This document shows, piece by piece, positions 12,637 to 26,970 of a stretch of 36,679 bases of DNA. This DNA is from Bifiguratus adelaidae (lineage: Eukaryota > Mucoromycota > Endogonomycetes > Endogonales): positions 1-36,679 of the forward strand of contig MVBO01000146.1 of the NCBI GenBank assembly GCA_002261195.1. The letters run 5' to 3'. How positions within the stretch are numbered: position 1 is the stretch's first letter; each line of letters opens with the position of its first letter. Under the pieces are notes generated by a model that saw only the letters and a program-made list of their open reading frames with translations, was not told where the DNA came from and made no database searches. The translations under genes and the position numbers were made by a program.

Positions 12637-15600
12637 TCAAGCCCCTTCTTCCTCGGAGCGCTCGATTTGTGAATAGAGGCCCTCGCGATGGAAGGAAGAT
12701 AGCACAGAAGGAGGATCAGAAGGTGATGTCTTGTTCCTCGGTTTCACTGTCAGCTCGTTATCAGAGTAGTCGGCGTACAGCGATCCAGATAGGTCATTGC
12801 CCATGTCGTCGTATAAGGGAAAAGCCGAATCCGCTCTGCTATCAGTGTCGTTCCATGCATCTGCCGGCAGTGTCCAAGATTGTGACTCGTCTTCGTGATC
12901 TCCAACGTAACCATCGCCATCTCTGCTCAAATTATCATCCTTGACCTCATTCACTGCGATACCCAATGGTGTTCCAAGAACAGTTAGATCGTTGATACCT
13001 GCTCCTCTCTGCGGATTAGGCGCTCCGCTAGTTGATGAATAATCTGAAATATTGGGATTCCAGTCGCCCAGCTCATGCTCCGAATTATCGTAATCAGACA
13101 TATCCAGCAGATCATGTTCGCTATACTCTGAAACCGATTCAGATAGAGAGCTGGTTGTTGACGCGTAGTTCCCAGGCGAGTGATGAGCAGAGTTGGCTTC
13201 TCGATACTGCATGAATGAAAATTGATTGAACGATGAGCTGGGAGTATTGGTCGAGATGGGGGAAGCAGAAGTTGGAGAGGGATACATCATAGATGCATTG
13301 GTTAACAACGCCTCTGGGGTGGAATGATGCAGTACGCCTTCAAACCACTTGTCCAAATCTGGTTTTACTACCATCTGCGGTCTGTTTCCGGCCTGTTCAA
13401 GTTGGTAGGCTCTACCCTGCTTGCTGAACGTGCGCCGTGGTTCCAAATGAGGTAGAAATTTGTGGCGATAGGCATCTAGACACTTTTGCAAAGTAACACG
13501 ATGATTGGCAAGTATTGTTGCATTCCTCCAGGCCTTAATGGAATGATTAACGGAGCGTAAATTTAGACCGAATAGTGCACTTACCAATCGCCAACCCCAC
13601 TCGTTACATTCGGCCTCCTGTTTCTGCCGAACGGGGTCCTGGCCTCTGCTGAACCAGGTAGCTTTGTGTAGAGGGCCACGGTATGCTCGGGGAAAAACGC
13701 AATTCTCGAGCTTGAATGTCTCTGGAATGTCGTCTATCCGAATGTCTGCTAATGAAAGTGACTGAGGATCTTGCCTCTTTGCATTGCGTGAGTCCAACTG
13801 TGCAGATACCGAAGCATTCTGAGACTGCTTGCCAGAAGTTGACTCTTGCTTCGCAGGCGGAAATATAGATCGCACGTCGGCCATCCTTTGTTTGTTTGAA
13901 AGGGCTAAAGATAGCGGGCTGTCAGCTGTGATAGTTCGCGTTGATGAGAAGGTCGGGTCTTCGCGTTTGACAGAGCTCTTGCGCTTCTTAGACTCGTGTT
14001 TTGTTCGAGACGATGCGCTTTCATGCAAGATCGGCCCAAAGCGCGCCATATCTGTCCTCACAACGCCATCCTGCCCTATATCAGCGACCAAATTACCGGC
14101 TTTTCTAGTTGATGCTTCGCTGCTATCCAATCCTTTCCTCTTGCTAGCACCAGGAATCACTATATTTGTGCCAGACGTCGTTCCACTAGCTTTCCGTCGC
14201 TTGAACCGTTCATCCGGATACTGATATCTATATGCGTTTGTGGCTCTCTGGATCAACCCTTTCTTGCCTTCCAATACATCGCGATTTCTGGCTGCAAGCT
14301 TCCAACCCAAGAAATTACAGTCCGATTCATATTCAAAGCGCAACCCTTTGTATGTCTCCCGAGAAATAGCATTGGGATATATCTGACGTGTAAAACCTTC
14401 GTCAGCCAACACATGACGTTGAGATTCTTTCCTGTACTTACGCAACACTTGATTTTGAAGTCGTCGCTTAGGCGCGATAGATCCACTTGATCTACATCGA
14501 TCCGGATTGTATATTCCTTGGAACCAGACTTCTGCCTGTCTTCAAATGTCATATATTCAATCCCGTCGATGTTGCGAATAATTGGGTACTTCTGGTTTGG
14601 ATCAGCTGCAGAGCCTTGGATGGGTTTGAAAGTTTGCGGCAAACCTGTTTGTAAACGGACATCCTGCAGTTGATCAGCGGAGGCGTAGGATTGTATGCTC
14701 GATTGCCGACTATGCGAGTAACCAGACTCTTCTGCACTTGACATCGCCAAAAGATCCATTTCATGTAAGAAATGCTCGACGTCATTTCCAACCACGTCTG
14801 GTGAATTGAAGTCCCTTTGTTTGCAAGACAGATTGCTGGTATGTGACTGCTTGCGTAAAGCAGCGTGATCCAACAACTTTGAAAGAGACAGCACTTGTTC
14901 CGCACTCAGCCGATCGAGGATAGCGAATGCATGTAACGGTTTGTCTAACAAGTCCTTGAGCGTCAGCTCAAGAGGATTGGCTTGAGCAGACGAATGATGG
15001 TACTGGGAGCGGTCGAAAGGACTATGACGATCAATGCTCTCACCATACTCCGAAGCATATTGCTTCCCTGACACGCTGCTATTACCATGCATGGAGACTG
15101 TGGTTGGAAAGACGTCACTGGGGACTACTATGTCAGGTTGTCTCCGGAAATCCTTTCGATCGTCTTGTAGCACGCTATCAGATGCATAACCACGGTCCAT
15201 CTGAAGGGCTGCCTGCGACATCTGTTGTAACTCGGATCGGTTATGTTGCTGTCGAAGTGGCTGGTTGCCGTAACCTTCCATTCCGGACATGTTTGACAGG
15301 TCAAAATCTCGGCGCGCTGAAAATGAAGTCCAGCTCGATAAGTCGATGGGGATATCATTCATCGATAGCGCACTTGTTGAGTAAACCGCATCATCCGCGT
15401 CCATCGTCATTGCGGAGGGTGTGCTATTTGACGGCACCATCGGGACCGGCGACAGGTTTGTCCGAGATCCGTGGCGGGAGATGTTCATGAAGGGATAAGC
15501 TGAACTCCCTGGGCTATTATTCCCAGAATTAGATGACGGTATGGCTATGCTGGATGTATGTGCTTGGGAAGGCTTCGGGAGAAGCATAGGCAAAGCTCGC

Positions 15601-15875
15601 CCATGTAATGGTTGCTGACCTGTTGGTCTCCGGTTCTTGCGCTGCATTCCAGCGACACTTGGCACCGAGAACAGTTGCTGCGCCGCTGCTGAAGGTGATG
15701 GAGTGGAGTTGGGCGTGGAACTGTTGTTACTGTGTGGGGTGCCAGCGTGCGGATAGTGATCCGCAGGCTGCTCTTCTTTCCGCGTTATCATATCACACGC
15801 TGAGCGATGATGAAGATAAGACGTATGCACGCCGTAAGCGGTCGATCGCACCTCCTTTACTGCTGTCGTGTACAC
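12637..15875 (-). CDS. DUF8032 protein with two copies of the domain
   Basis: Three exons (15875-14442, 14382-13585, 13533-12637) give up to 1042 residues; an alternative start is the ATG at 15791. The N-terminal 420 residues are Ser/Asn/Gln-rich. A first DUF8032-type domain spans about 430-550: NIDGIEYMTFED, YTIRIDVDQVDLSRLSDDFK, IYPNAISRETYKGLRFEYES, CNFLGWKLA, then GKKGLIQRATNAYRY. A second, diverged copy lies at about 680-785: DIRIDDIPETFKLENCVFPR, ECNEWGWRL then AWRN, and LQKCLDAYRHKF. The second intron (13584-13534) is 51 bases and stop-free, so it hides in the open frame, but removing it restores the WRLAW spacing seen in the family. Basic KRRK and KKRKSS patches suggest the nucleus. 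DUF8032 has no established biochemical role. Confidence 0.85.
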
Positions 15876-17017
15876 TGCTTTCGCCCTAATAAGCGGGCCG
15901 TCTATGAGCCGAAAAGGTCCGCAAGGTCAGTGAAGCTGATGTTTCGCACGGTGGAGATGTACGGCTGACACAGATGAAGATTGTAAAAAGGGCGATATAT
16001 GCTATGTGAAAGACAGACTTCACGAATTGCCGCAGCTTCGGTCGCACCTATCCACTCATCTCACCTATAGAGCACTGAGGACTTCAAGAGCAAGCGACGT
16101 AGAGAACGCTCCTAGCTGAAAATTTTGCTTGCCACCTGGAGGCGTCGAACGGAGATTGCGCCGATAGGATGTAATCACGGGTATTGGATGGAAGAATGAG
16201 ATGCCATAATGCATTGATCATGGCAGGCGATCCGGACATACTGCGGCTTATAGTATTGTGCAAACATAATGTCTTTACTAATGTCATTCTATTCGTTATC
16301 CAGAAAGACGAGAGTTATGTCGAGCGCTGTGATTCACTCAGGGAAAGTACCGTCAATATGCGTACCGCAATGGTACAAGATGGACGTTTTGGTGCCAAAG
16401 GACTTGTGATAATGTGGATGCACCTGTAATGTGTTTAATTCGCGATGATTAACCCACGCGAATGCGTAAGAGTATCGCGCCCGATCATCTGGATCGTATC
16501 TTGCCCAGCTCTTGCGCCCGCTTTGGACAACAAGCATCATGTGAACAGGAAGGCATTGGCTGTTAAAGTGGTGAATTCCATTCGCCACAGGGTTGCAATA
16601 AGAATTTCGAACTGGCAATTTGATTGGCTGATCTTGCATAACAGAGCCTCCATTGTTTTAGAATTGAAGATGGAGTGACCTATAGCACTTACTTCGGTTT
16701 CTGTTTGACAAATTTTTTTTCGACTATCCCCTCTCTCTTTGTCCGCTATCTTCTTGCGCTGATTTAGACAGGATCTTGGTTTTTATTCGGCATCAAAGGT
16801 TGGTAAAACGATCAGCAATGATCGATGGTGTTGATATCATGATGCGTTGCATGCATGAGAAGCATATACGATATCGATATTCACTTTTCATTTGCAAACC
16901 ACCATTTTAGAGTCGATCCTAGACCTTTTACACAGCTTTGAGGGCTACTTATATCAGCACTCACAATCTTGTATACTCACCAAATCAAGCAACTCAGCTG
17001 GACTCTGTTTCGACAAG
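15876..17017. other. Divergent promoter region between the DUF8032 and OPT genes
   Basis: About 1.1 kb between two outward starts. A T8 run followed by a pyrimidine-rich tract lies near 16712-16745, a common feature of fungal promoters, and GATATC-type palindromic sequence occurs near 16868-16880. Short frames at 16184-16429, 16334-16639 and 16445-16678 overlap on opposite strands and carry no recognisable domain. Confidence 0.4.
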
Positions 17018-19854
17018 ATGTCGGATACCGTAGAGGTCAAGGATGGGCAGACGGTCCATATCGAAGATTTTTCAAAGGCACCCTCGACGATGGAGTCTGA
17101 CGAGAAGCGATCTCTATATGGACAACACACCGGAGTCTTTCAGGAAGAGATTGCAAAGGATTCCACGTTGGGGAAGCAGGACGAAGAACTTGAAAATAGC
17201 CCAATCGATATGGTCCGAGCCGCTGTGCCCGTTACAGATGATCCTAGCATGCCTTGCCTCACCTTCCGTTTCTGGGTAGGTATCCATCAAGTCTACAAAC
17301 ATCAGCTAAAGTACATGTATTGCAGACTCTCGGCCTCTCGTTCACGGTCCTTGGGGCCGTTATTTCTCAGTACAATTTTTACCGTACGAATGCTATTGCG
17401 TACTCGATTTTCTTTGTGAATCTAGTGTCCTTTGCCCTTGGGAAGGCCATGGCCAAAACACTGCCTCATTGGAACGTTGGATATGGACGATACTGCTTTT
17501 CACTCAACCCTGGCCCATTCAACATTAAGGAGCACATGCTGATTGGCATTATGGCGTCTGCTGGTGGCACCTCTGCTTACGCTTCCGATATCATTTCCAT
17601 ACAGAAGCTCTTTTTCCATCAAGACATGGGCATCCTCGGTGGATTGCTGTTGCTGATTACTTCACAGTGCATCGGATATGGTATGGCGGGTTTTCTGAGA
17701 AATTACCTTGTCAAAGTAAGTGAACGCATGTATGGCATCATTGGCGCGCTCACATTGCATCTGCGCTGATAGCCTGCTGCCATGTATTGGCCAGCCAATC
17801 TACCCAGCGTCGTTTTCTACAATACGCTCCACAAGACCGGCGTTTACAACCAGACAAAGGTAACAAAAGGAGATGCCGTCGTAGACACGGATCATGGACT
17901 TGATAGCGAGAAGACAAGCATCAAGGACAATATATCAGCGTCAATGAAGCGATCTGACATTCCACTGGTGGTGCCTGCTGGGGGCAATGATCACACGGAT
18001 GGCATCCGTTACAGTGCCGATACGATGGCTGACACAGCGTTGCCTACGGCTCAAATCGATGCAGAGGTTAACACTGAATCCAGCACCAGGAAATGGACTC
18101 GTATGAAAGTCTTTTGGCTCGTCTTTGGATGCATCTTCATTTGGGAACTCTTGCCAGGTCACATCATGCCCATTCTTGGCTCGCTTGCTTGGCTGTGCTG
18201 GATCAATCCCACATCGAAAAACTTTTGGGCCTACTTCTCTGGTCGTTACGGCTGTGGCATCCTCAATCTGTCGCTTGACTGGAATTCCATTGGTGGTGGC
18301 ACCTTGTATGTTCCCTGGTGGGCCCAAGCCAACCAATACTTTGGTGCTATCTTATTCTATTGGATCATTTTGCCTATCCTTTGGAAAAACAACACCTTGG
18401 ATGGCCAGTTGTTCAAGCCTGTCACGTCGCATCTCTATACCGTCAATGGATCGCATTACAATACGACTGCTGTTTTAGATCCCTCAACGCATATGCTTAA
18501 TGAGACAGCCTACAATGAGTACGGACCTTTGAGAATGGTAGGGCAAACAGAAATTACTGTGTTACGATTGACTTAGGCATTTGCTTGTTCAGGCTCCTCA
18601 ATATGCCATCAATTTTGGCTTGTCCTTCATCAGTCTGATGGCAGCCTTTGTCCACGTTGCGCTGTATTATGGCAAGGACATTTGGAGCAAATGGCGTCTA
18701 TCTCGAGTCGAGGATGAGGACATTCATACCAAGATGATGAAAGTCTATCCTGAGGTACCACTGTGGTGGTATGTGGTCCTACTGGTTGTCACTTTTGCTC
18801 TTTCCATTGTCACCGTGACCGTCTGGCCCATCTATCTGCCTTGGTATGGACTTATCCTGACTGTGGTTATTGCTGTTGTCACGGTCTTGCCCCTGGGTGT
18901 TATTTGCGCTATCTCCAATACGTTACCCGGTCTCAACGTGGTAACTGAGTAAGTATTCATGATCATGTGTCATGTCTGGGTATATTGAACCTTTTGCTAG
19001 GCTGATTTGCGGTTATATCTGGCCAGGTCGACCAGTAAGTCAACAAATAAGCTCCCTACTGTTGTCACTGATGAAAGTTTCGCTAGATTGCCAACGTGGC
19101 GTTCAAAACGTACGGTTACATGGCCATGTTTCAATGCATTCTTCTCGTCTCCGACCTCAAGCTCGGGCACTACATGAAGATTCCGCCTCGAGCCATGTTC
19201 ACCACTCAACTTGCGGGAACCATTGTTGGTGCTGTGGTGAATCTGGCTGTCTTGAACATTGTGATTGATTCCAAGCGAAGTTATATCGATGGCACTGAGA
19301 TCGATCCCAGTGGAACCATAGACGGCCGTCAACCGCAGATCTTCTACGCTTCCTCAGTGTAAGTCATGACTGTGAGAGCAACCCGTTTCAAAGGCTGACA
19401 TTCTACCAGGATTTTTGGTGCGATTGGTCCGGCACGCGTCTTTAGCTCAGACGGCCCGTACAGTTTCGTCTTTTGGGGCTTCCTCATCGGCTTGCTCCTG
19501 CCCATTCCGTTCTATTTTCTCCACAGGCGCTATCCCAAGCAGTTTTGGCACTTGATCAATATTCCCATCATTGCCGGAGGCATGGCTCAAGCACCGCAGA
19601 TACCCACGAATACTATTCTGTCCTCAGCGATCATGGGGTTCATCTTTACCTTTTACCTGTACAGATATCGGCGTGCGTTCTGGCAAAAGTATGTTTACAT
19701 CACGGCGGCTGCCTTGGATTCCGGTACACAGATTTGCGGTATCTTTATCTTTGTGTTTCTCGGCGGTTTTTATGCCGCGTCGATGCCGACATGGTGGGGC
19801 AATGGAGAGAACTTGGAGCAGTGCGGGGCAATGGCAGAAATCGCAAAGTATTGA
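17018..19854 (+). CDS. Oligopeptide transporter, OPT family
   Basis: Seven exons (17018-17275, 17326-17715, 17773-18537, 18593-18948, 19001-19034, 19087-19358, 19410-19854) encode about 839 residues, typical for fungal OPT carriers. An acidic cytosolic N-terminus of about 80 residues precedes many hydrophobic segments. Family signatures are visible: NPGPFNIKEHMLIG, CIGYGMAGFLRNYLVKPAAM (intron between K and P), SLDWNSIGGGTLYVPWWAQ, GYIWPGRPIANVAFKTYGYM and HYMKIPPRAMF. A hydrophilic insertion of about 95 residues, unusually acidic and Ser/Thr-rich, follows the first transmembrane group. The family imports tetra/pentapeptides, glutathione or metal-peptide complexes by proton symport at the plasma membrane; the substrate cannot be read from sequence. 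One exon is only 34 bases. Confidence 0.95.
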
Positions 19855-22846
<2,992 letters not shown>

Positions 22847-23315
22847 GTTGGATCAAGTGACAGTCAAGAAGAGGGAAAGGGAAGTGTAGTAAGAGAGGAA
22901 AGATAAGAGTAGATGTCTCGTGGGAGAGAGAGGAAAGAGGGAAGCCACGCCGATTTTATAGTTCAAGCGAGCCCAATTCCCCCTGACACCTCTAGCCACA
23001 ATTTCTATTTTTATCACACACGGAAAAAGCATAAAGTAAGCATTTCAATCGCAACTGCGCTTCAATCTATATGCCATTGGCGATGTCGGCAATGCCGGCA
23101 ATGCACACAACTCTATTGCATCGGTCAATGGTGAGTTTCTGGTGCTTCTCATGCATATCACACGGAACATTCCATATATGGTCCATTCCACCTGCTTCTA
23201 AATAGGGAATTCATGTTCGTATCCAAATTCGTACGATTGTGACGTCGGCATTTTCGCAGTCTTATTCGCCATTCATTGCAACGGCTGCCAGTCACTCAGG
23301 CTCTCAAGCATTACC
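22847..23315. other. Divergent intergenic region between GFA1 and the RPEL gene
   Basis: 469 bases between two outward starts. The GFA1 side has a purine-rich leader (22868-22945). The RPEL side carries a TGACGTCG element at 23240-23247. No gene is seen. Confidence 0.4.
23240..23247 (+). promoter_or_regulatory. CRE-like bZIP site (TGACGTCG)
   Basis: The octamer matches the ATF/CREB core TGACGTC and lies 69 bases before the RPEL gene start. Binding is inferred from sequence only. Confidence 0.25.
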
Positions 23316-24024
23316 ATGAGTAAGTATATGGGGTTGGGGTATGCTAGCTGGGTCACAGGTGGCTAGGTGCAGGCAGGATGTGCTTTTGTATGCCTAGGAT
23401 GTGTTATTTCCCGTCTTTCGGCTTCATTGCTTTATTAGCTCACGCTTTGCTCCGTTGCGGTCTCGCTACAGCTGATCACGCTGACCCTCAAAAGTTGGAT
23501 CAATTCTTATCTCATCGCCCCGAACAGCAGGACCTTATTGACAGAAACATTTTGAAAGGTGAGTTAGACTGAAAGTCGCGGCATGAGCAAGGGTTGAACG
23601 AACTCACTATGCTTGCGTACAGATACCAAACTTGCGCCTTCGTTGCAAGGGAAAGCCGAGGAACTCGAGAAGAGACGCTTGGAGGATTCGCTCCGTCATA
23701 AGCTTGAATCGCGACCGGAAAAGGACGATCTTGTCCAGCACAATATCCTTAAAGGTAAGTGGTTCAATCTTATCAACGTGTATATGATACCATCGCATAA
23801 ACTATGTTAGATTCGAACGTTGCACCATCGCTGCAAGCTAAACAGGCGGAATTGCAAAGAAGCCAACTGCAAGACAGTCTCAGCAAAAAGATCGTTGATC
23901 GCCCAGACAAAGATACCCTTCTCAAGCAGGGTATTATGAACGGTGCGTAAAAGTAACGTTGAGCATAGCATCATGGCTTAAACATTCCCCTTCCAACTAT
24001 GCAGAGCAAGACGCACAACCATAA
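23316..24024 (+). CDS. Small protein made of three RPEL repeats
   Basis: Five exons (23316-23319, 23472-23558, 23623-23754, 23811-23942, 24005-24024) encode 124 residues; the first exon holds just ATG plus one base. All junctions have GT-AG ends and matching phase. Nearly the whole protein consists of three RPEL motifs, each with the R-P-x3-D-x-L core: LSHRPEQQDLIDRNILK, LESRPEKDDLVQHNILK and IVDRPDKDTLLKQGIMN. They are separated by near-identical linkers (APSLQGKAEEL and APSLQAKQAEL). In animals, RPEL motifs of MRTF and Phactr proteins bind G-actin; here they stand alone without a SAP, leucine-zipper or PP1-binding region. A G-actin sensing or buffering role is inferred. Repeats two and three each fill one exon of 132 bases, so exon duplication is likely. 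Confidence 0.85.
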
Positions 24025-24874
24025 TAGTCATCTCTTCAGTAGCCATCGGCAACAGGATCTTCAGGGTTGCGGGTCGATTCACCAACTTCCATACTTCGTA
24101 CTCTCCTTTTCGTTTGTTTCGTATTGCCTCGTACCCTCACTCTCGGCTTTCTATCGAGATGCTGTCTTTGACAACATTCTTTTTAGGTGTATTCTTCTTT
24201 TATCTCTTGGCTCGATGGTTGTGGAGCATGTCATCATGTATCGTAACTATGACTTTGTAACAAAGCGCAGAGTGTAACACAACGTCAATCTCTGGAGCGG
24301 GTTCATTGTCGATAATCCCCAACGTAACGTAGCGGATGCATGCCAGAAAACACCCAGTGATCGGAAAATGCCTCACTTTTTCGGATCATGTCACCTACAT
24401 TCAGTCATTTTCTGACCCAAGGTCAGAAACATGCTTTCAGGGGTGGTGTCTGTGTTACCAGAGGAATCACACATCGATCCTTAGCAAGTGACCCTTGCCA
24501 AAACATGACTATTTCATGGTCACGCGGTTCTTAGGCACGTTGTAATCACGCTGTCGTACGACCAGCCACACACCAGCTGTCTTCTAACGCCCCAGCATCG
24601 TAATGTGGTGCACGACCCCAATTTAACTGGGCTTGTGGCATTGTGGCCCGACTTTTTCTTGTTCTCCACAGTGACAGTGATGGTGGTGCATCGTGATATT
24701 TGGCGACTAACAGGCCGGAGACTTTGCTGAGTCTGACTCTAGTCAGTGCAGCCTCGCATCGTTTCACGCTTGAATAACTCGACAGTTTCAACCTACTGCG
24801 GACCGCTTGACCTGCTACGCGCAGGGTTGCTTGCTTGCTGTGCGCCTATCTGAAACTAAAAGGCACGCACTAGC
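24025..24874. other. Intergenic region between the RPEL and WWE-like genes
   Basis: 850 bases. The first 250 read like the RPEL 3' region; an open frame there (to 24277) continues from the spliced stop region and has no domain. Two inverted repeats lie at 24358-24389 (imperfect) and 24409-24429 (perfect). The minus-strand frame at 24546-24791 shows no domain. Confidence 0.4.
24409..24429. repeat. Perfect 9-base inverted repeat with 3-base loop
   Basis: TTTCTGACC, loop CAA, GGTCAGAAA. An imperfect partner lies just before it (TGATCGGAAAA with TTTTTCGGATCA, 24358-24389, one mismatch). They could form hairpins in a transcript or be paired protein-binding sites. Confidence 0.6.
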
Positions 24875-25459
24875 ATGGTACCGAGGACTCCAGGTCAGCG
24901 TGGCTCGCGCTATGACCGAGGCGCACCGATGTCCGGTCAGGGATATAATGCGGGGTATGAAGTTGGGACGGCATCCATCGAACCGTCGACTAGTGATTTT
25001 GCTCGGCATCATCCTACAGAGCCTCAGGGGCGCGACATCGAGCATCGGCTACCTGTACTCTACAAAGCAGGCCCTAGTCTACCACCGCCCCCACCCTCCC
25101 TGACGCATCAATCCACTCCCGTACCACATTCGCTCGCCTATCCGAGACCACCCGATTACCGTTCCTACGGCACCGACACATCCACATCGAATACTTTACG
25201 TTCTGTCTACCCTCCGCCCGAACGACAGCGGGAAGTCACTTGGCTCTTTTGGAAAGAGTCACAGTGGTACCCCTTTGAACACGCAAATCACGCAAAGATT
25301 GAGCAAGCTTTCACGCTCGGAGGCGTGTACGTGGACATTAGAGACAAAAGTTTCCCCGACCTCAAGTATGTGCGCGTCTTTCCCACTCGATTCTACTTGT
25401 CGTATCTTGGGATGAAGTACCGCATTTGCTCAGTTTTGCAAGGCGACAGCGTATCTTGA
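24875..25459 (+). CDS. Small protein with a C-terminal WWE-like domain
   Basis: A single-exon frame of 194 residues. The first 120 residues are disordered and rich in Pro, Arg, Ser and Tyr, with a PPPPPP run near residue 72. The C-terminal 70 residues begin TWLFWKESQWYPFEHANHAK and continue IEQAF, VYVDIRD, KYVRVFP and KYRICSVL. This W-x-W/F plus W-x-P-F pattern with a following helix and beta strands resembles the WWE fold, which binds iso-ADP-ribose or mediates ubiquitin and PARP-type interactions. The assignment is by pattern only. It stands alone between intergenic stretches, with no visible intron. Confidence 0.6.
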   Translation: MVPRTPGQRGSRYDRGAPMSGQGYNAGYEVGTASIEPSTSDFARHHPTEPQGRDIEHRLPVLYKAGPSLPPPPPSLTHQSTPVPHSLAYPRPPDYRSYGTDTSTSNTLRSVYPPPERQREVTWLFWKESQWYPFEHANHAKIEQAFTLGGVYVDIRDKSFPDLKYVRVFPTRFYLSYLGMKYRICSVLQGDSVS

Positions 25460-25811
25460 CACACGTCGTTTTTAGACACCTTGTGCTATTGTTGTACACT
25501 CTCTGTTTCTTCACATGTACATTGGCCTTTGCTATTTTGTTATTGAAACTTCATAGAGGATTGCTTTATGGGCTCACTGGCACATAGTGCTGATAATAGG
25601 ACGATGCTTCCATCTCATTCTCTGAAAGACATTGTCGCCCAAATTTGGCTTCACAGCTGATTCTTGTTGCTGGTTACACCGGGCAATCTTCCGAAACGCC
25701 GAGGCATTGTGGGTTTCAGAACGCGCGGGGGAGCATACTAGCGCGAAGCTTCTTCCCGCTCGCGGAACTTGCAATTTCCATTTCATATATACACTACATA
25801 ACATACACATG
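25460..25811. other. Convergent 3' region
   Basis: 352 bases between the stops of the WWE-like gene (+) and the C2H2 gene (-). Overlapping short frames on both strands carry no domain. It probably holds both 3' untranslated regions. Confidence 0.4.
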
Positions 25812-26575
25812 TTATTGTCCTGGATAACCTTGGACGAACCCAACGAAGCCGAAGGGATTAGAGGTTGCACGACCTTCTTTGAGGCTGTGCCGATGAATCC
25901 GAATATGCTGGTTGAGATTATCAGATCGGGAAAATTGCTTGGCACAAGTGGGATAAGGGCATCGGAACGCTAGGATGCAATCATGAGGCCAAAGTAATGC
26001 CGAACTCATACCTAATACCTACGTTTTTCGCGCGTGTGGATGCTCCGAATGTGTCTTTTGAGGTGCTCGGAACGCTTAAAGACTTTGCCGCAGTCTTCCA
26101 TTTTGCAGACGAATATTTTGCCTCCCGCAATATCTGGGCAACTGGAAACGCGTCGACCTCTTGAGCGTTGTGGTTTTGGGGTATCTTGACTTTTGTTGTC
26201 GGGATACGGCATTGGATCATATAGATCCATAGACTGTGTTTCGTACATATTTGGCATGTCCGCTGGGGATACCTCAGGAAGGGAAGAGGCGTAAAACGTG
26301 GGCGCGTAGGGTGATAATTGAGGTTCGGAGCATATGGCAGGTGACAAGGGATGGATAGGTGGCAGCTCCGGTGTAAGTGAATTACCAGACAGCATGACAA
26401 CGTCGAAATATGACGCGCCGTACAGGATATCGCCTACGGGTGGTGAGAGAGGAGTCAATGGAGCTGAACAAGCACCGAATGTCGATGACGCGTCATCTTG
26501 CATTGTTGGGAGGCTAGGAAAGACGTAGGGCACCAATCTTGGTTCTCCGGGCGTACCTGCTGTAGCAGGATCCAT
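25812..26575 (-). CDS. C2H2 zinc-finger transcription factor, Msn2/Seb1-like fingers
   Basis: Exons 26575-26023 and 25969-25812 give 236 residues from the ATG at 26575. Two C-terminal C2H2 fingers are clear: FVCKMEDCGKVFKRSEHLKR then HIRSIH, and, after an intron splitting the TREKP linker, CPYPTCAKQFSRSDNLNQHI then RIHRH. The RSEHLKRH and RSDNLNQH recognition helices match the Msn2/Msn4/Seb1 class that reads CCCCT stress elements. Upstream is Pro/Ser/Tyr-rich, a likely activation region. The 5' end is unresolved: a minus-strand frame from 26772 (PYPPSPQYYDD) looks coding but lies in another phase, and no strong GT-AG pair joins it. The gene may therefore start at 26772 with an unusual intron. 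Confidence 0.85.
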
Positions 26576-26963
26576 AATGACTTGGAATAGATGTCATCAT
26601 AGTATTGTGGGGATGGCGGATAAGGAGAGAAGCCGTGATGAGGAGCTAATTTGCCAGATGAAGCATTATCGGCGATCGAGCATTGATCAGGCGAGTAGCA
26701 TAGGGTAAGATGACTTGCTTTCAGGTGTTGACCAGAGTATTCAATATTTTGGTACGGCTTTTCGTATTCCATTGTTGTTAGTGAAAGGTGAATTCAGATT
26801 GGCAGGGTGTAGTCAAAGTTACGCAAAAAGGATCAAGACTCCAATTAGCGAAAAAGTAATAGAAAGGAGTGTAATGGAAGGACGCTATCTTGCGGTAGCA
26901 AACAGACAGACACAAGGGAAGGAGATCAGAGGATAAGGATACGAAAATGCACAAGTTGACGCA

Positions 26964-26970
26964 TTATATA
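26964..26970 (-). promoter_or_regulatory. TATA-box-like element upstream of the C2H2 gene
   Basis: The minus strand reads CAGTATATAATGCG here, about 190 bases before the possible start at 26772. The match to TATATAA is good; use as a promoter is inferred. Confidence 0.3.
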
